Assembly: GCA_023387965.1 (NCBI GenBank) | Contig: JAEWHE010000015.1 | Coordinates: 124,001-188,000 of the forward strand | Direction: 5' to 3' | DNA: 64,000 nucleotides | From: Bacteroidota bacterium | GTDB lineage: Bacteria; Bacteroidota; Bacteroidia; Flavobacteriales; Flavobacteriaceae | In this document: positions 9,633 to 17,372 of the stretch, in pieces | Numbering within the stretch: the stretch's first letter is position 1 | How the letters are laid out: the number at the start of each line of letters is the position of its first letter | Made by a program: the position numbers and the translations under genes | The notes under the pieces: model-generated | Database searches by the model: none | Seen by the model: only the letters and a program-made list of their open reading frames with translations | Told to the model about the DNA's origin: nothing

Positions 9633-9845
9633 TTAGTTACTGTATTTTAAGCAAGTTTGATATGCTAATTGAAATACAAAATTTACTTGTTCTTGATTTA
9701 AGCTATAATCAGGATCTACCGCATCCAGATAATCAATCGCAACTGAAACACAGTCAACAGATTTTTTGTTTTCTACGTTTTTACCTGCAAACGAACTTCC
9801 CGCAAATGCTATCACAGCAAATGCACTAAATAATAATTTTTTCAT
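9633..9845 (-). CDS. Small secreted protein with two cysteines, unknown function
   Basis: A 70-residue protein with a convincing signal peptide (MKKLLFSAFAVIAFAGSSFA, cleaved near residue 20). The mature part is about 50 acidic residues with two cysteines (DCVSVAI and AYQTC) that could form one disulfide. No known family was recognised. It is the first gene of the small protein-GLPGLI-barrel module. Its C-terminal pattern EQVNFVFQLAYQTC matches the 21-residue remnant at 10856-10921 (EKVNGIANAAFDAC), so it belongs to a duplicated module. The start is supported by the signal peptide and an upstream promoter-like pair at 9895-9926. Confidence 0.75.
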   Translation of the reverse strand: MKKLLFSAFAVIAFAGSSFAGKNVENKKSVDCVSVAIDYLDAVDPDYSLNQEQVNFVFQLAYQTCLKYSN

Positions 9846-9880
9846 TGTTTTTAAATTTTTTAAAATTATAAAATGTTTTG

Positions 9881-9926
9881 ATGTTGCAACATTTCAAAGG
9901 AAGTTTTTTTTTTTTTTGATATGCAA
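9881..9926 (-). promoter_or_regulatory. Putative promoter and palindrome before the small-protein/GLPGLI/barrel module
   Basis: Read on the minus strand: TTG (9924-9926), a 21-base A-rich spacer, then TTCCTTTG (9895-9902), one mismatch from TAnnTTTG. Between this and the ATG is a perfect 12-base palindrome ATGTTGCAACAT (9881-9892), which could be an operator or a small hairpin. This is pattern reading only. Confidence 0.4.
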
Positions 9927-10013
9927 GTTTTTATGCTAAAAAATCATAATATGTTGTGAAATTACGGGTTTCCGTAAAGTGTTTTTAATGTTTTCTAAGT
10001 ATTTGCTAAAATT

Positions 10014-10070
10014 CTAGCGAAAAATACGGGAATGGAGAAGAGGAGGAGGGATTTGGGCATTGAGGCGGTT
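10014..10070 (-). pseudogene. Remnant of a second outer-membrane barrel gene (start only)
   Basis: The minus strand reads MPKSLLLFSIPVFFR and then a stop. The DNA matches the start of the intact barrel gene (MPKSLLFFLLFSISAFSQ) over roughly 50 bases, including non-coding bases before the ATG (shared GATTTGGGCATTGAGG on the plus strand). It begins 33 bases after the stop of the second GLPGLI gene, just as the intact barrel follows the first GLPGLI gene. The bulk of the gene has been deleted. Confidence 0.7.
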
Positions 10071-10094
10071 TTTTTGTATTTAAAAAGCTTCAAA

Positions 10095-10799
10095 TCAATT
10101 TTTTCCTTTTCGATATAACTCAGATCTTTCTTGTGAAATTTTAGTAAAATCATCGAGAGCTATTTTTTTTCCCTTTGATGGTTTTTTAACAATGATATTA
10201 GGTTGATTAAAATTGATAGATACCGCGCCGTAAAGAATATCTTTTACTTGAAGTTCTAAAATTAAACCAGGTAATCCGCCATATCCTGCGGGTCCATATC
10301 CGAAAGGAATTTGAGGACAATACCACGCCGTAACATGGTTGGTAAAAGTTCCTTTTGAATTATGAACGATAAATGAAGTTGTGGCTTTATAGCAAGTATA
10401 GCTTCCAATAATTTTGCTTTCTTGAAAAAGTTTCCAATTTGAATTTATACTGTCAGTAAGTAAAAATTCATCCTTTTTCATGGTTAAAGAATATTCACTA
10501 TTGTTAAATGTCAATGTTTTGGTTTGTAAATCCTGATGGATTAATTTTTCACCAGCTAATATTGTTGCGTATCGATATTCTAATTCATCAATCATTTTTT
10601 TTTGCAGACTGAACAGCGATCCATTTTTATCAAATATTAAATTATACTCTAAATTATCAGACATTGTTTTAGCTTGTAAAAAAAGTTCGTTGTTTTGATT
10701 TTCACTAAAAACTACTTTGTAGCTAATTTGTCCGTTATCAATTTGTGCCCAAATGAAATTAGATACAATTAAAAAAAAAGATAAAATTATTTGTTTCAT
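10095..10799 (-). CDS. GLPGLI family protein (second paralog)
   Basis: A 234-residue exported protein with signal peptide MKQIILSFFLIVSNFIWAQ and the signature GGLPGLILELQV near residue 185, preceded by VTAWYCPQIPFGYGPAGY. It shares the layout of the GLPGLI gene at 8897-9580, but the sequences have diverged widely, so the duplication is not recent or the copies evolve fast. Upstream lies a remnant of a small-protein gene and downstream a remnant of a barrel gene. It is the only intact member of the second module copy. Function unknown. Confidence 0.9.
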   Translation of the reverse strand: MKQIILSFFLIVSNFIWAQIDNGQISYKVVFSENQNNELFLQAKTMSDNLEYNLIFDKNGSLFSLQKKMIDELEYRYATILAGEKLIHQDLQTKTLTFNNSEYSLTMKKDEFLLTDSINSNWKLFQESKIIGSYTCYKATTSFIVHNSKGTFTNHVTAWYCPQIPFGYGPAGYGGLPGLILELQVKDILYGAVSINFNQPNIIVKKPSKGKKIALDDFTKISQERSELYRKGKN

Positions 10800-10855
10800 G
10801 TTTTGCGTTTTTTAATTTAGGACTCAACCGATTCTAAGTTCCACTTACCAGCTTA

Positions 10856-10921
10856 TCAACAAGCGTCGAATGCTGCATTAGCTATACCGTTTACCTTTTC
10901 GCTATCATCAGCGTATCCCAT
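10856..10921 (-). pseudogene. Remnant of a second small secreted protein gene
   Basis: A 21-codon minus-strand reading frame (MGYADDSEKVNGIANAAFDAC, stop). Its pattern E-x-V-N-(8)-C with A and F/Y in between aligns with the end of the 70-residue secreted protein at 9633-9845. It stops 56 bases before the second GLPGLI gene; the intact counterpart stops 52 bases before the first. The signal-peptide half is missing. The match is short, so homology is inferred from pattern plus position. Confidence 0.45.
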
Positions 10922-10953
10922 TTATTGGTTATTTCCGTTGGTTTTTTACTTAA

Positions 10954-11052
10954 TTATTCTCTTTGCCTTTTTGTTGGTTCCAATTTATCTTCACATTCCT
11001 GTCGCGTCATGATTTTTCCTTCTGGACATTCATATGGTGCATAAATATAACA
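10954..11052 (-). pseudogene. Possible protein-coding remnant with cysteines, no start
   Basis: The minus strand holds an open stretch CYIYAPYECPEGKIM followed by TRQECEDKLEPTKRQRE and a stop. It reads like real protein but has no start codon and no recognised family. It may be the broken end of another small exported protein gene. The rest of 10800-11325 holds the small-protein remnant, this stretch, one hairpin element and otherwise nothing recognised. Confidence 0.25.
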
Positions 11053-11129
11053 TTTTAGTTTTTATTTAAAGCAAAATGATAATTTGTAAAACAAAATTTT
11101 TATTGCGATGTCAAGTTTTCTTGCGTGAG

Positions 11130-11200
11130 GGATTGAAGCGGAAATCCTTTTTTCTTGCCTTTGTTTGGCAAGAAAAAAGATTGTAGCGTAAAGCCCGACC
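11130..11200 (+). repeat. Dispersed hairpin element, copy B
   Basis: GAAGCGGAAATCCTTTT, then stem TTCTTGCC / GGCAAGAA around a TTTGTTT loop, then AAAAAGATTGTAGCGTAAAGC. The ends match the family; the stem sequence is its own. It lies upstream of the divergent second GLPGLI module and the MacB-type permease. Confidence 0.7.
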
Positions 11201-11325
11201 CATTTTTTCTCGGGATTGGTGTGGTAAATCGGGAGTTGATAAAAATGGGTCACGCCCAAATGAACCTAAAGATTAGGATATTGACTGATTTTTGTTGAAT
11301 TTTACATTTCTTAAAAATTCATACG

Positions 11326-12576
11326 ATGATTCTTTACTTACGGTTGTTGCGGGAAAGTTTTGGTTTTGCTTTTAATGCATTGCGCAACAATAAGTTACGA
11401 ACTATTTTATCGCTTTTGGGTGTTACAATTGGTATTTTTTCGATTATTGCGGTTTTGGCTGCAGTGGATTCTCTCGACCGAAAAATTAAGAGTGACATGA
11501 GTTCGCTGGATAAAAATACGATGTATTTGAAGCGGTTTTCGTTTGGACCTACGGAAATTCCGCGATGGAAAAGGGAACAGTTTCCGGATGTAACGTATGA
11601 TGAATTTCAATACTTGAAAAATTCGGTTACGGGAATGGAAAAATCTACGTATCAGTTGTTTACCAAAAGAGAAATTCTAAAATTTGAAGGCAATACGGCA
11701 AGCGATGTAAACGTGGTTCCGGCAACAAATGAGTTTGTGGAAATCCAAAGTTTGAAGTTTCAGGAGGGAAGATTTTTTAATGAAGCCGAATCGAATTCGG
11801 GTGCAACGGTGGTGATTTTGGGTTATGAAATTGCGAATACTTTGTTTGGAAATTTAAACCCGATGGGACAAAAAATCCGGATTTATGGGCAAAAATTTAC
11901 CGTGATTGGAATTTTGGAAAAACAAGGTCAGGGAATGTTTGGCGATAGTAATGATACGAGTATTTACATTCCGGTGAACTTTCTGCGGAATAAATTTGGC
12001 GATCATAACGATTTTATGACACCTATTATCGTAATTAAACCGGTTGAAGATGTGGATATCGACGCCTTTCAAGGTGAAATTATTCAAAAACTTCGTTCCA
12101 AACGCGGCTTGAAAGCAGGCGACGACAACAACTTTTTCATCGATTTACTTTCGGGATTTACGGTTTTTATTGACCAAATTGTGGGCACGATGAACATGAT
12201 TGGTTGGGCGATTTCGTTTTTTTCGCTGTTGGTAGGTGGTTTTGGCGTGGCTAACATTATGTTTGTTTCGGTTAAAGAACGTACCAACCTCATTGGGATT
12301 CAGAAATCTTTGGGGGCAAAAAATAAATTTATCTTGCTACAGTTTTTGTTTGAAGCCATTATTTTATGTCTCATTGGTGGCGCGATCGGACTTTTATTGG
12401 TTTGGGGAATTGCTGCCGGATTGACAAAAATGCTCGAATTTGAATTTGTCTTAAGTTTTTCAAATATCGTAATTGGAACAAGTTTGGCTGTTGGTATTGG
12501 CTTAGTTTCCGGTATTTTGCCTGCCATTTCTGCTTCTAAACTGGATCCTGTGGAAGCGATTAGAACGGGGATGTAA
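11326..12576 (+). CDS. ABC transporter permease, MacB/FtsX type
   Basis: A 416-residue inner-membrane permease. The N-terminus has a short cytoplasmic part and first helix (NNKLRTILSLLGVTIGIFSIIAVLA). A large periplasmic MacB_PCD domain follows (about 45-290). The FtsX core of three helices (about 290-405) contains the family hinge VKERTNLIGIQKSLGAKN and ends LPAISASKLDPVEAIRTGM. Such permeases work by mechanotransmission, often exporting lipoproteins, peptides or drugs with a MacB-type ATPase and a periplasmic adaptor. Neither partner gene is adjacent, so the ATPase must be encoded elsewhere. The substrate cannot be told from sequence. Confidence 0.92.
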   Translation: MILYLRLLRESFGFAFNALRNNKLRTILSLLGVTIGIFSIIAVLAAVDSLDRKIKSDMSSLDKNTMYLKRFSFGPTEIPRWKREQFPDVTYDEFQYLKNSVTGMEKSTYQLFTKREILKFEGNTASDVNVVPATNEFVEIQSLKFQEGRFFNEAESNSGATVVILGYEIANTLFGNLNPMGQKIRIYGQKFTVIGILEKQGQGMFGDSNDTSIYIPVNFLRNKFGDHNDFMTPIIVIKPVEDVDIDAFQGEIIQKLRSKRGLKAGDDNNFFIDLLSGFTVFIDQIVGTMNMIGWAISFFSLLVGGFGVANIMFVSVKERTNLIGIQKSLGAKNKFILLQFLFEAIILCLIGGAIGLLLVWGIAAGLTKMLEFEFVLSFSNIVIGTSLAVGIGLVSGILPAISASKLDPVEAIRTGM

Positions 12577-12676
12577 TTTTTTTATTAGTTAAACCAAAAT
12601 ATTAATTAAAAAGAGTAAATTGCTGCGTTAAATTATTAGGATGAATTGCTGATTTCCCCTAAATAAAGTGCAAGAA

Positions 12677-12710
12677 AAAACCGCGAAGATTATTAAATTT
12701 TCGCGGTTTT
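12677..12710. terminator. Bidirectional terminator between the permease gene and accD
   Basis: AAAACCGCGAA and TTCGCGGTTTT form an 11-bp stem with a T-run on either strand. It sits between convergent genes ending at 12576 (+) and 12732 (-). Confidence 0.85.
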
Positions 12711-12731
12711 ATTATTTTGTTTGAAATAAAT

Positions 12732-13586
12732 TTATCTCAAAGGTTGGTTCAAGATCAAGTCTAAGTACAAGTTTACTCTGTTCTTCAATTCTTTTCGATG
12801 TGTGATAAAATCTAGGAAACCGTGCTCCAAAACAAATTCTGCGGTTTGGAAACCTTCCGGTAAATCTTTCCCTGTGGTATCTTTTACAACGCGAGGTCCC
12901 GCAAATCCGATCAAAGCTCCAGGCTCAGAAATATTGACATCTCCTAACATCGCATAACTTGCTGTAGTTCCTCCAGTTGTAGGATCTGTACAAAGTGAAA
13001 TATAAGGAATTTGCGCATCAGATAATTGCGCTAATTTTGCTGAGGTTTTGGCCAATTGCATTAATGAATATGCGGCTTCCATCATTCTCGCGCCACCTGA
13101 TTTTGAAATCATCATGAACGGAATTTTATTTTTGATAGAATAATCAATTCCTCTGGCAATTTTCTCTCCCACAACAGCTCCCATAGAACCACCGATAAAA
13201 GCAAAATCCATACAACAAACCACTAAATCTTTTCCTTTAGATTTCCCAACTGCCGTACGAACCGCATCTTTCAGCTTGGTTTTGTCCATGGCATCTTTCA
13301 ACCTGTCAGAATATTTTTTGGTATCCACAAATCCAAGAGGATCTTTTGAAGTAATCTTGGCATCAAGTTCCTTAAACTCGTTGTTGTCGAACAAAATTTC
13401 AAAATATTCTTTACTTCCAATTCTTACGTGGAAATCATCTTCAGGGCTTACGTAAAGGTTTTTTGCCAATTCGTCTGCATCTACAATTTTCCCGGTTGGT
13501 GATTTGTACCAAAGTCCTTTTGGAACATCTTTTTTATCTTCGGTAGCGGTGGTAATCCCTTTTTCTGTTCTTTTAAACCAAGCCAT
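12732..13586 (-). CDS. accD: Acetyl-CoA carboxylase carboxyltransferase subunit beta
   Basis: This subunit transfers the carboxyl group from carboxybiotin to acetyl-CoA with AccA, the first committed step of fatty-acid synthesis. The crotonase-like core is clear: GGSMGAVVGEKIARGIDY, ISKSGGARMMEAAYSLMQLAKT, PTTGGTTASYAMLGD and EPGALIGFAGPRVV. Length 284 fits. The N-terminal zinc-ribbon region found in E. coli AccD (four Cys) aligns with GLWYKSPTGKIVDADEL...YVSPEDDFH, where all four metal-binding cysteines are absent. The identity is nevertheless firm. No other acc gene is nearby. Confidence 0.96.
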   Translation of the reverse strand: MAWFKRTEKGITTATEDKKDVPKGLWYKSPTGKIVDADELAKNLYVSPEDDFHVRIGSKEYFEILFDNNEFKELDAKITSKDPLGFVDTKKYSDRLKDAMDKTKLKDAVRTAVGKSKGKDLVVCCMDFAFIGGSMGAVVGEKIARGIDYSIKNKIPFMMISKSGGARMMEAAYSLMQLAKTSAKLAQLSDAQIPYISLCTDPTTGGTTASYAMLGDVNISEPGALIGFAGPRVVKDTTGKDLPEGFQTAEFVLEHGFLDFITHRKELKNRVNLYLDLILNQPLR

Positions 13587-13654
13587 AGTGATATAATTTG
13601 TGATTTATGATTGATGATTTCAGAATCAAAAATCCGAAATCTTAAATCTTAAAT

Positions 13655-14722
13655 TTATAATGTATTTACGTTATTTAAATCTGCAAAAGCTTGCTCTAAA
13701 CGTGTGTTAAAAGTTACTTCTCCTTCACGAATCCATTTTCTTGGATCGTAGTATTTTTTGTTAGGCGAATCAGCTCCTTCTGGATTTCCGATTTGTGCTT
13801 TCAAATAATCTACGTTTTTGCCCATGTAATCACGAATTCCTTCGGTGAAAGCAAATTGTAAATCAGTATCAATGTTCATTTTGATTACACCATAACCAAT
13901 TGCTTCGCGGATTTCTTCAACAGTAGAGCCTGAACCTCCGTGGAAAACAAAGTCCACCGGATTTTTTTCAGTGTTGAATTTTTTCTGAACAAATTCTTGA
14001 GAATTCAATAAAATTTTTGGGGTCAATTTTACGTTTCCTGGCTTATAAACACCGTGAACGTTTCCAAAAGCAGCAGCAATGGTAAAACGAGGACTGATTT
14101 TCATCAATTCTTCGTAAGCGTATCCTACTTCTTCAGGTTGTGTATATAATTTTGAACTATCCACATCAGAGTTGTCAACACCATCTTCTTCACCACCTGT
14201 GATTCCTAATTCAATTTCGAGCGTCATGCCTATTTTGCTCATTCTTTTCAAATAATCTTTGCAGATTTCGATGTTTTCTTCAATTGGTTCTTCCGAAAGA
14301 TCAATCATGTGGGAAGAAAAAAGTGATTTTCCGGTTTCTGCAAAATGTTTTTCAGATGCGTCAAGTAAACCGTCAATCCAAGGCAATAATTTTTTGGCGC
14401 AATGATCTGTATGTAAAATTACGGTTGCTCCGTAAGCTTCTGCCAAAGTATGAATGTGTTTTGCTCCGGCAATTGCTCCTAAAATGGCTGCTTTTTCATT
14501 TTCGTTAGACAAACCTTTTCCAGCATTGAAAATAGATCCACCGTTAGAAAACTGAATGATAACCGGGGCTTTTAATTTTGCGGCTGTTTCTAAAACTCCA
14601 TTGATGGTGCTCGAACCGGTTACATTTACTGCAGGAAGTGCAAATGCTTTTTCTTTTGCATATTGAAAAATTTCCTGTACCTGATCACCAGTGGCAACTC
14701 CTGGTTTGATATTATGAGCCAT
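13655..14722 (-). CDS. fbaA: Fructose-bisphosphate aldolase, class II
   Basis: A zinc-dependent aldolase that interconverts fructose-1,6-bisphosphate with DHAP and glyceraldehyde-3-phosphate in glycolysis and gluconeogenesis. Length 355 matches the class IIA type. Metal and substrate motifs are visible: HTDHCAKKLLPWID (catalytic Asp and zinc His), the ELGITGGEEDGVDN loop, AAFGNVHGVYKPG (zinc His) and FHGGSGST followed by GVIKMNIDTDLQ. It lies just upstream of accD on the same strand with a 68-base gap. A TATTTTTG box is at 14748-14755. Confidence 0.98.
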   Translation of the reverse strand: MAHNIKPGVATGDQVQEIFQYAKEKAFALPAVNVTGSSTINGVLETAAKLKAPVIIQFSNGGSIFNAGKGLSNENEKAAILGAIAGAKHIHTLAEAYGATVILHTDHCAKKLLPWIDGLLDASEKHFAETGKSLFSSHMIDLSEEPIEENIEICKDYLKRMSKIGMTLEIELGITGGEEDGVDNSDVDSSKLYTQPEEVGYAYEELMKISPRFTIAAAFGNVHGVYKPGNVKLTPKILLNSQEFVQKKFNTEKNPVDFVFHGGSGSTVEEIREAIGYGVIKMNIDTDLQFAFTEGIRDYMGKNVDYLKAQIGNPEGADSPNKKYYDPRKWIREGEVTFNTRLEQAFADLNNVNTL

Positions 14723-14747
14723 TGTTTTTTGTTTTAAGTTGAAGCTA

Positions 14748-14755
14748 CAAAAATA
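14748..14755 (-). promoter_or_regulatory. Putative -7 box for fbaA
   Basis: Minus-strand TATTTTTG matches TAnnTTTG exactly and ends 25 bases before the fbaA ATG. Confidence 0.5.
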
Positions 14756-14767
14756 ATAAATCTGAAT

Positions 14768-17329
14768 TTAGAACGGATAATTAATTCCAATATTTAATAC
14801 AGAATGTCCTAAATTATAGTCTTTGAACCATCTGCTTCCCATTTCTTTTCCGGGGTCGTAGGTTTTAAATCCAAGGTCAATTCTTATGACAAAAAAGTTA
14901 AAATCGTATCTAAAACCAAAACCACTTCCCAAAGCGATATTCTCTAAAGATTTTAATCCGGTAAAAGTATATTCGGGATCGGTAACGTTGTCGAGTACGT
15001 TCCAGATGTTTCCCGCATCCGCAAAAATAGCTCCGTTTAATTTTCCAAACATCTTAAAACGAAGTTCCGCAGCTAACAAAATTTTCATGTTGGCTTCGTT
15101 AAAATCATTGACACCACCAGAACTTCCCGGTCCTAAAGCATAAGATTGCCAAGCCCTGATATCATTAGTTCCTCCGGCAAAATAACTTTTGGCAAAAGGA
15201 ATATTGTTAGAATTTCCATAAGGAATAGCAATTCCTCCAAAAGCTCTCACGGCCAAAACGCGTCCATTTGACAAATCCCAATGTTTGATAAAATCAAGTT
15301 CGCCTTTTACATATTGCGAATATTCTACATCTAAAATCGTTTTGTTTCCGTTTTGGTTCGTGTTTTCGTTTCCTAAAGACGACAAAAGACCTAAAAGATT
15401 TCCGGCTGTTTCAACACGGGTTTTAAAAATCCAGAAATTATTGTCAAACAAATCCGTTTTTGTGGTTTTGGTATAAGCATAACTTGTGGCAACAATGAGG
15501 TTGTTTTCGGTCAAACGGTCTTTTCTTTCAGAAATACTTTCGATAATTTGTCGGTCTTCATTGGAAGTTGCAATATTGTTGGTAATTACATCTTCGATGA
15601 AACCATTAGTGCCGCTTTCTACTCTAAGATTTCCGTTGTCATCAAAATAATCGGCATCGGTTTGTGCTTGATAATCTTGCGCCAAATCATTCAACCTATT
15701 GTAAGACGAACGGTAAACATTAAAATAATTTTCTTTGTTAACGTTTTTCACATATTGAACATTGAACAAATCAAACCGCGAAGTCACGTTTCGTCTCGGA
15801 TTCCAATTATAATACATCGCTCCGGTTAAACTTTCCTTGTCCAATCCAATATTTTGTTGTTTGGCAAAACCAAGCTGGAAAACCGTATTCGGAATCATGT
15901 TTTTCGGAATAATTCTTTCGGTATTAAATGGTGCAAAAATCCTCGGAACGCTTAATTTCACATCGGCTCCATATTCGGATAAATTAAAAAAAACATTGTT
16001 AGGATTTGCGGCACCAAAATCATTTGAAGAACCAATATTTCCGCGAAGCGAAAGTTCCAGCGTTTCGGCACCTCTAAAAACATTCCTAAAAGTTCCCGTA
16101 ACACCACCCGAAATACCAAATGCCTGAATGTTAGAATGCGTTACATCAGCATTAAAACCAAGCGAGAATTTTTTTCTTGGAACCAAATAAATATTGGCAA
16201 TCAAAGACTCTTGATTCACATCAGTAGAATCTTCCACAAATTGAATGGTTGGATAATTAAAAACCTTCAAATTGTTCAAAGCTCGTGAAGTCAACGTCCG
16301 TCTAAAATCAGCATATTTGATTCCTTTGCTAATAAAAACCGCATCAGTCAAAGCCTTTGGATTATAACGAAGTTTATCAATACTGTACAAATTAAAATTA
16401 TTGTAAGTCACACTGTCGCCGGTTCCTCTGTTTTTTGCCGAAGATGGACTATCGGTAAAAATATTTACTTCGCTAACAGTATATAATTTAAATGGTTTCA
16501 CAATGGTCGTGTCGCCGGTTCTCACGCTTCTGTCGCTAATCAAAAGTTCCACATTGGTCTTATGATTAGTATCAATAGAATCGCAAATAAAATTAATATT
16601 TGTAGGCTGAAAATAATATGCTCCGTTGTTACGGAAATTAGTCGTGATGCGTTCACGTTCGGCTTCAAAATTAGCCGATTTAAATTGTTCGCCTGTTTTA
16701 ATTAAACTTTTATTTTGGTTTAAAACATACAAAGAATCTAATGCTGGTGTCAAAATTTCCCTTGAAAGCGAATCAATAATATAAGGTTGTCCCGTGTTGA
16801 TGTTGTATTTGACCATCGCTTTTTTATTGCCTATGGTATCCACTTCGTAACTGGCTTTGGCATTAAAAAATCCGTTGTTAAAATAATAAGCTCGCAAACG
16901 TGTCAAGGATTTTTCGGCACGTTTAGTGTCTAAAATTACCGGCGGTTCTCCAATTCGTTTTAAAAAATTATGAAAACCCGAGTAAAAAAAAGATTTCCCC
17001 AATCGTTCCACTTGTTTCTCCGAAAGCAAATTGCTCAATCTTTTGTAGCGTTTCGGGTTATCTAAAACATTTTTTTTGAAGGAAGAATCCGGATTTTGTT
17101 TGGCTAAATTGTATAAATTCAATCGTAAATTATAACCTAAAAAGGAGCTGTTAGGTTTTTGGTACAATAAATTATGAATGTTTTCGTCAGTAGTTTTTTC
17201 GTTATTTATCAAAATTTCGTTCTCTTTCAACAATTGTTTCCCGTCAGGAACTCTTTTTACGGTGTTACAAGCGAAGAAAACAGTGGCTGTTAGAAGAAAT
17301 AATGATATTTTTGTGCTGGTCTTTTTCAA
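14768..17329 (-). CDS. BamA/TamA-family outer-membrane lipoprotein
   Basis: An Omp85-superfamily outer-membrane protein. It opens with a lipoprotein signal (KKTSTKISLFLLTATVFFACN, lipidated Cys). POTRA-like repeats follow in the first half (for example LTRLRAYYFNNGFFNAKASYEVDT). A C-terminal 16-strand barrel contains GGTNDIRAWQSYALGPG and FADAGNIWNV and ends LNIGINYPF. Such proteins insert or translocate outer-membrane proteins; this lipoprotein branch is common in Bacteroidota and its client is unknown. I chose the TTG at 17329: an in-frame ATG at 17395 lies upstream of the TATTTTTG promoter box (17356-17363) and inside the divergent neighbour, and only the TTG start gives a clean signal peptide. 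Confidence 0.88.
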   Translation of the reverse strand: MKKTSTKISLFLLTATVFFACNTVKRVPDGKQLLKENEILINNEKTTDENIHNLLYQKPNSSFLGYNLRLNLYNLAKQNPDSSFKKNVLDNPKRYKRLSNLLSEKQVERLGKSFFYSGFHNFLKRIGEPPVILDTKRAEKSLTRLRAYYFNNGFFNAKASYEVDTIGNKKAMVKYNINTGQPYIIDSLSREILTPALDSLYVLNQNKSLIKTGEQFKSANFEAERERITTNFRNNGAYYFQPTNINFICDSIDTNHKTNVELLISDRSVRTGDTTIVKPFKLYTVSEVNIFTDSPSSAKNRGTGDSVTYNNFNLYSIDKLRYNPKALTDAVFISKGIKYADFRRTLTSRALNNLKVFNYPTIQFVEDSTDVNQESLIANIYLVPRKKFSLGFNADVTHSNIQAFGISGGVTGTFRNVFRGAETLELSLRGNIGSSNDFGAANPNNVFFNLSEYGADVKLSVPRIFAPFNTERIIPKNMIPNTVFQLGFAKQQNIGLDKESLTGAMYYNWNPRRNVTSRFDLFNVQYVKNVNKENYFNVYRSSYNRLNDLAQDYQAQTDADYFDDNGNLRVESGTNGFIEDVITNNIATSNEDRQIIESISERKDRLTENNLIVATSYAYTKTTKTDLFDNNFWIFKTRVETAGNLLGLLSSLGNENTNQNGNKTILDVEYSQYVKGELDFIKHWDLSNGRVLAVRAFGGIAIPYGNSNNIPFAKSYFAGGTNDIRAWQSYALGPGSSGGVNDFNEANMKILLAAELRFKMFGKLNGAIFADAGNIWNVLDNVTDPEYTFTGLKSLENIALGSGFGFRYDFNFFVIRIDLGFKTYDPGKEMGSRWFKDYNLGHSVLNIGINYPF

Positions 17330-17355
17330 GTGAAAACGTCGGTTATTTTTTAATT

Positions 17356-17363
17356 CAAAAATA
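17356..17363 (-). promoter_or_regulatory. Putative -7 box deciding the start of the BamA/TamA-like gene
   Basis: Minus-strand TATTTTTG, an exact TAnnTTTG match. It lies 26 bases upstream of the TTG start at 17329 and downstream of the ATG at 17395, so a transcript from here cannot use that ATG. Confidence 0.5.
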
Positions 17364-17372
17364 CATTTTTTT

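Noticed and set aside
11062..11259. 65-codon minus-strand frame over hairpin copy B
   Set aside because: It is produced by the palindromic repeat, has no recognisable protein pattern and no promoter; the repeat explains the open frame.
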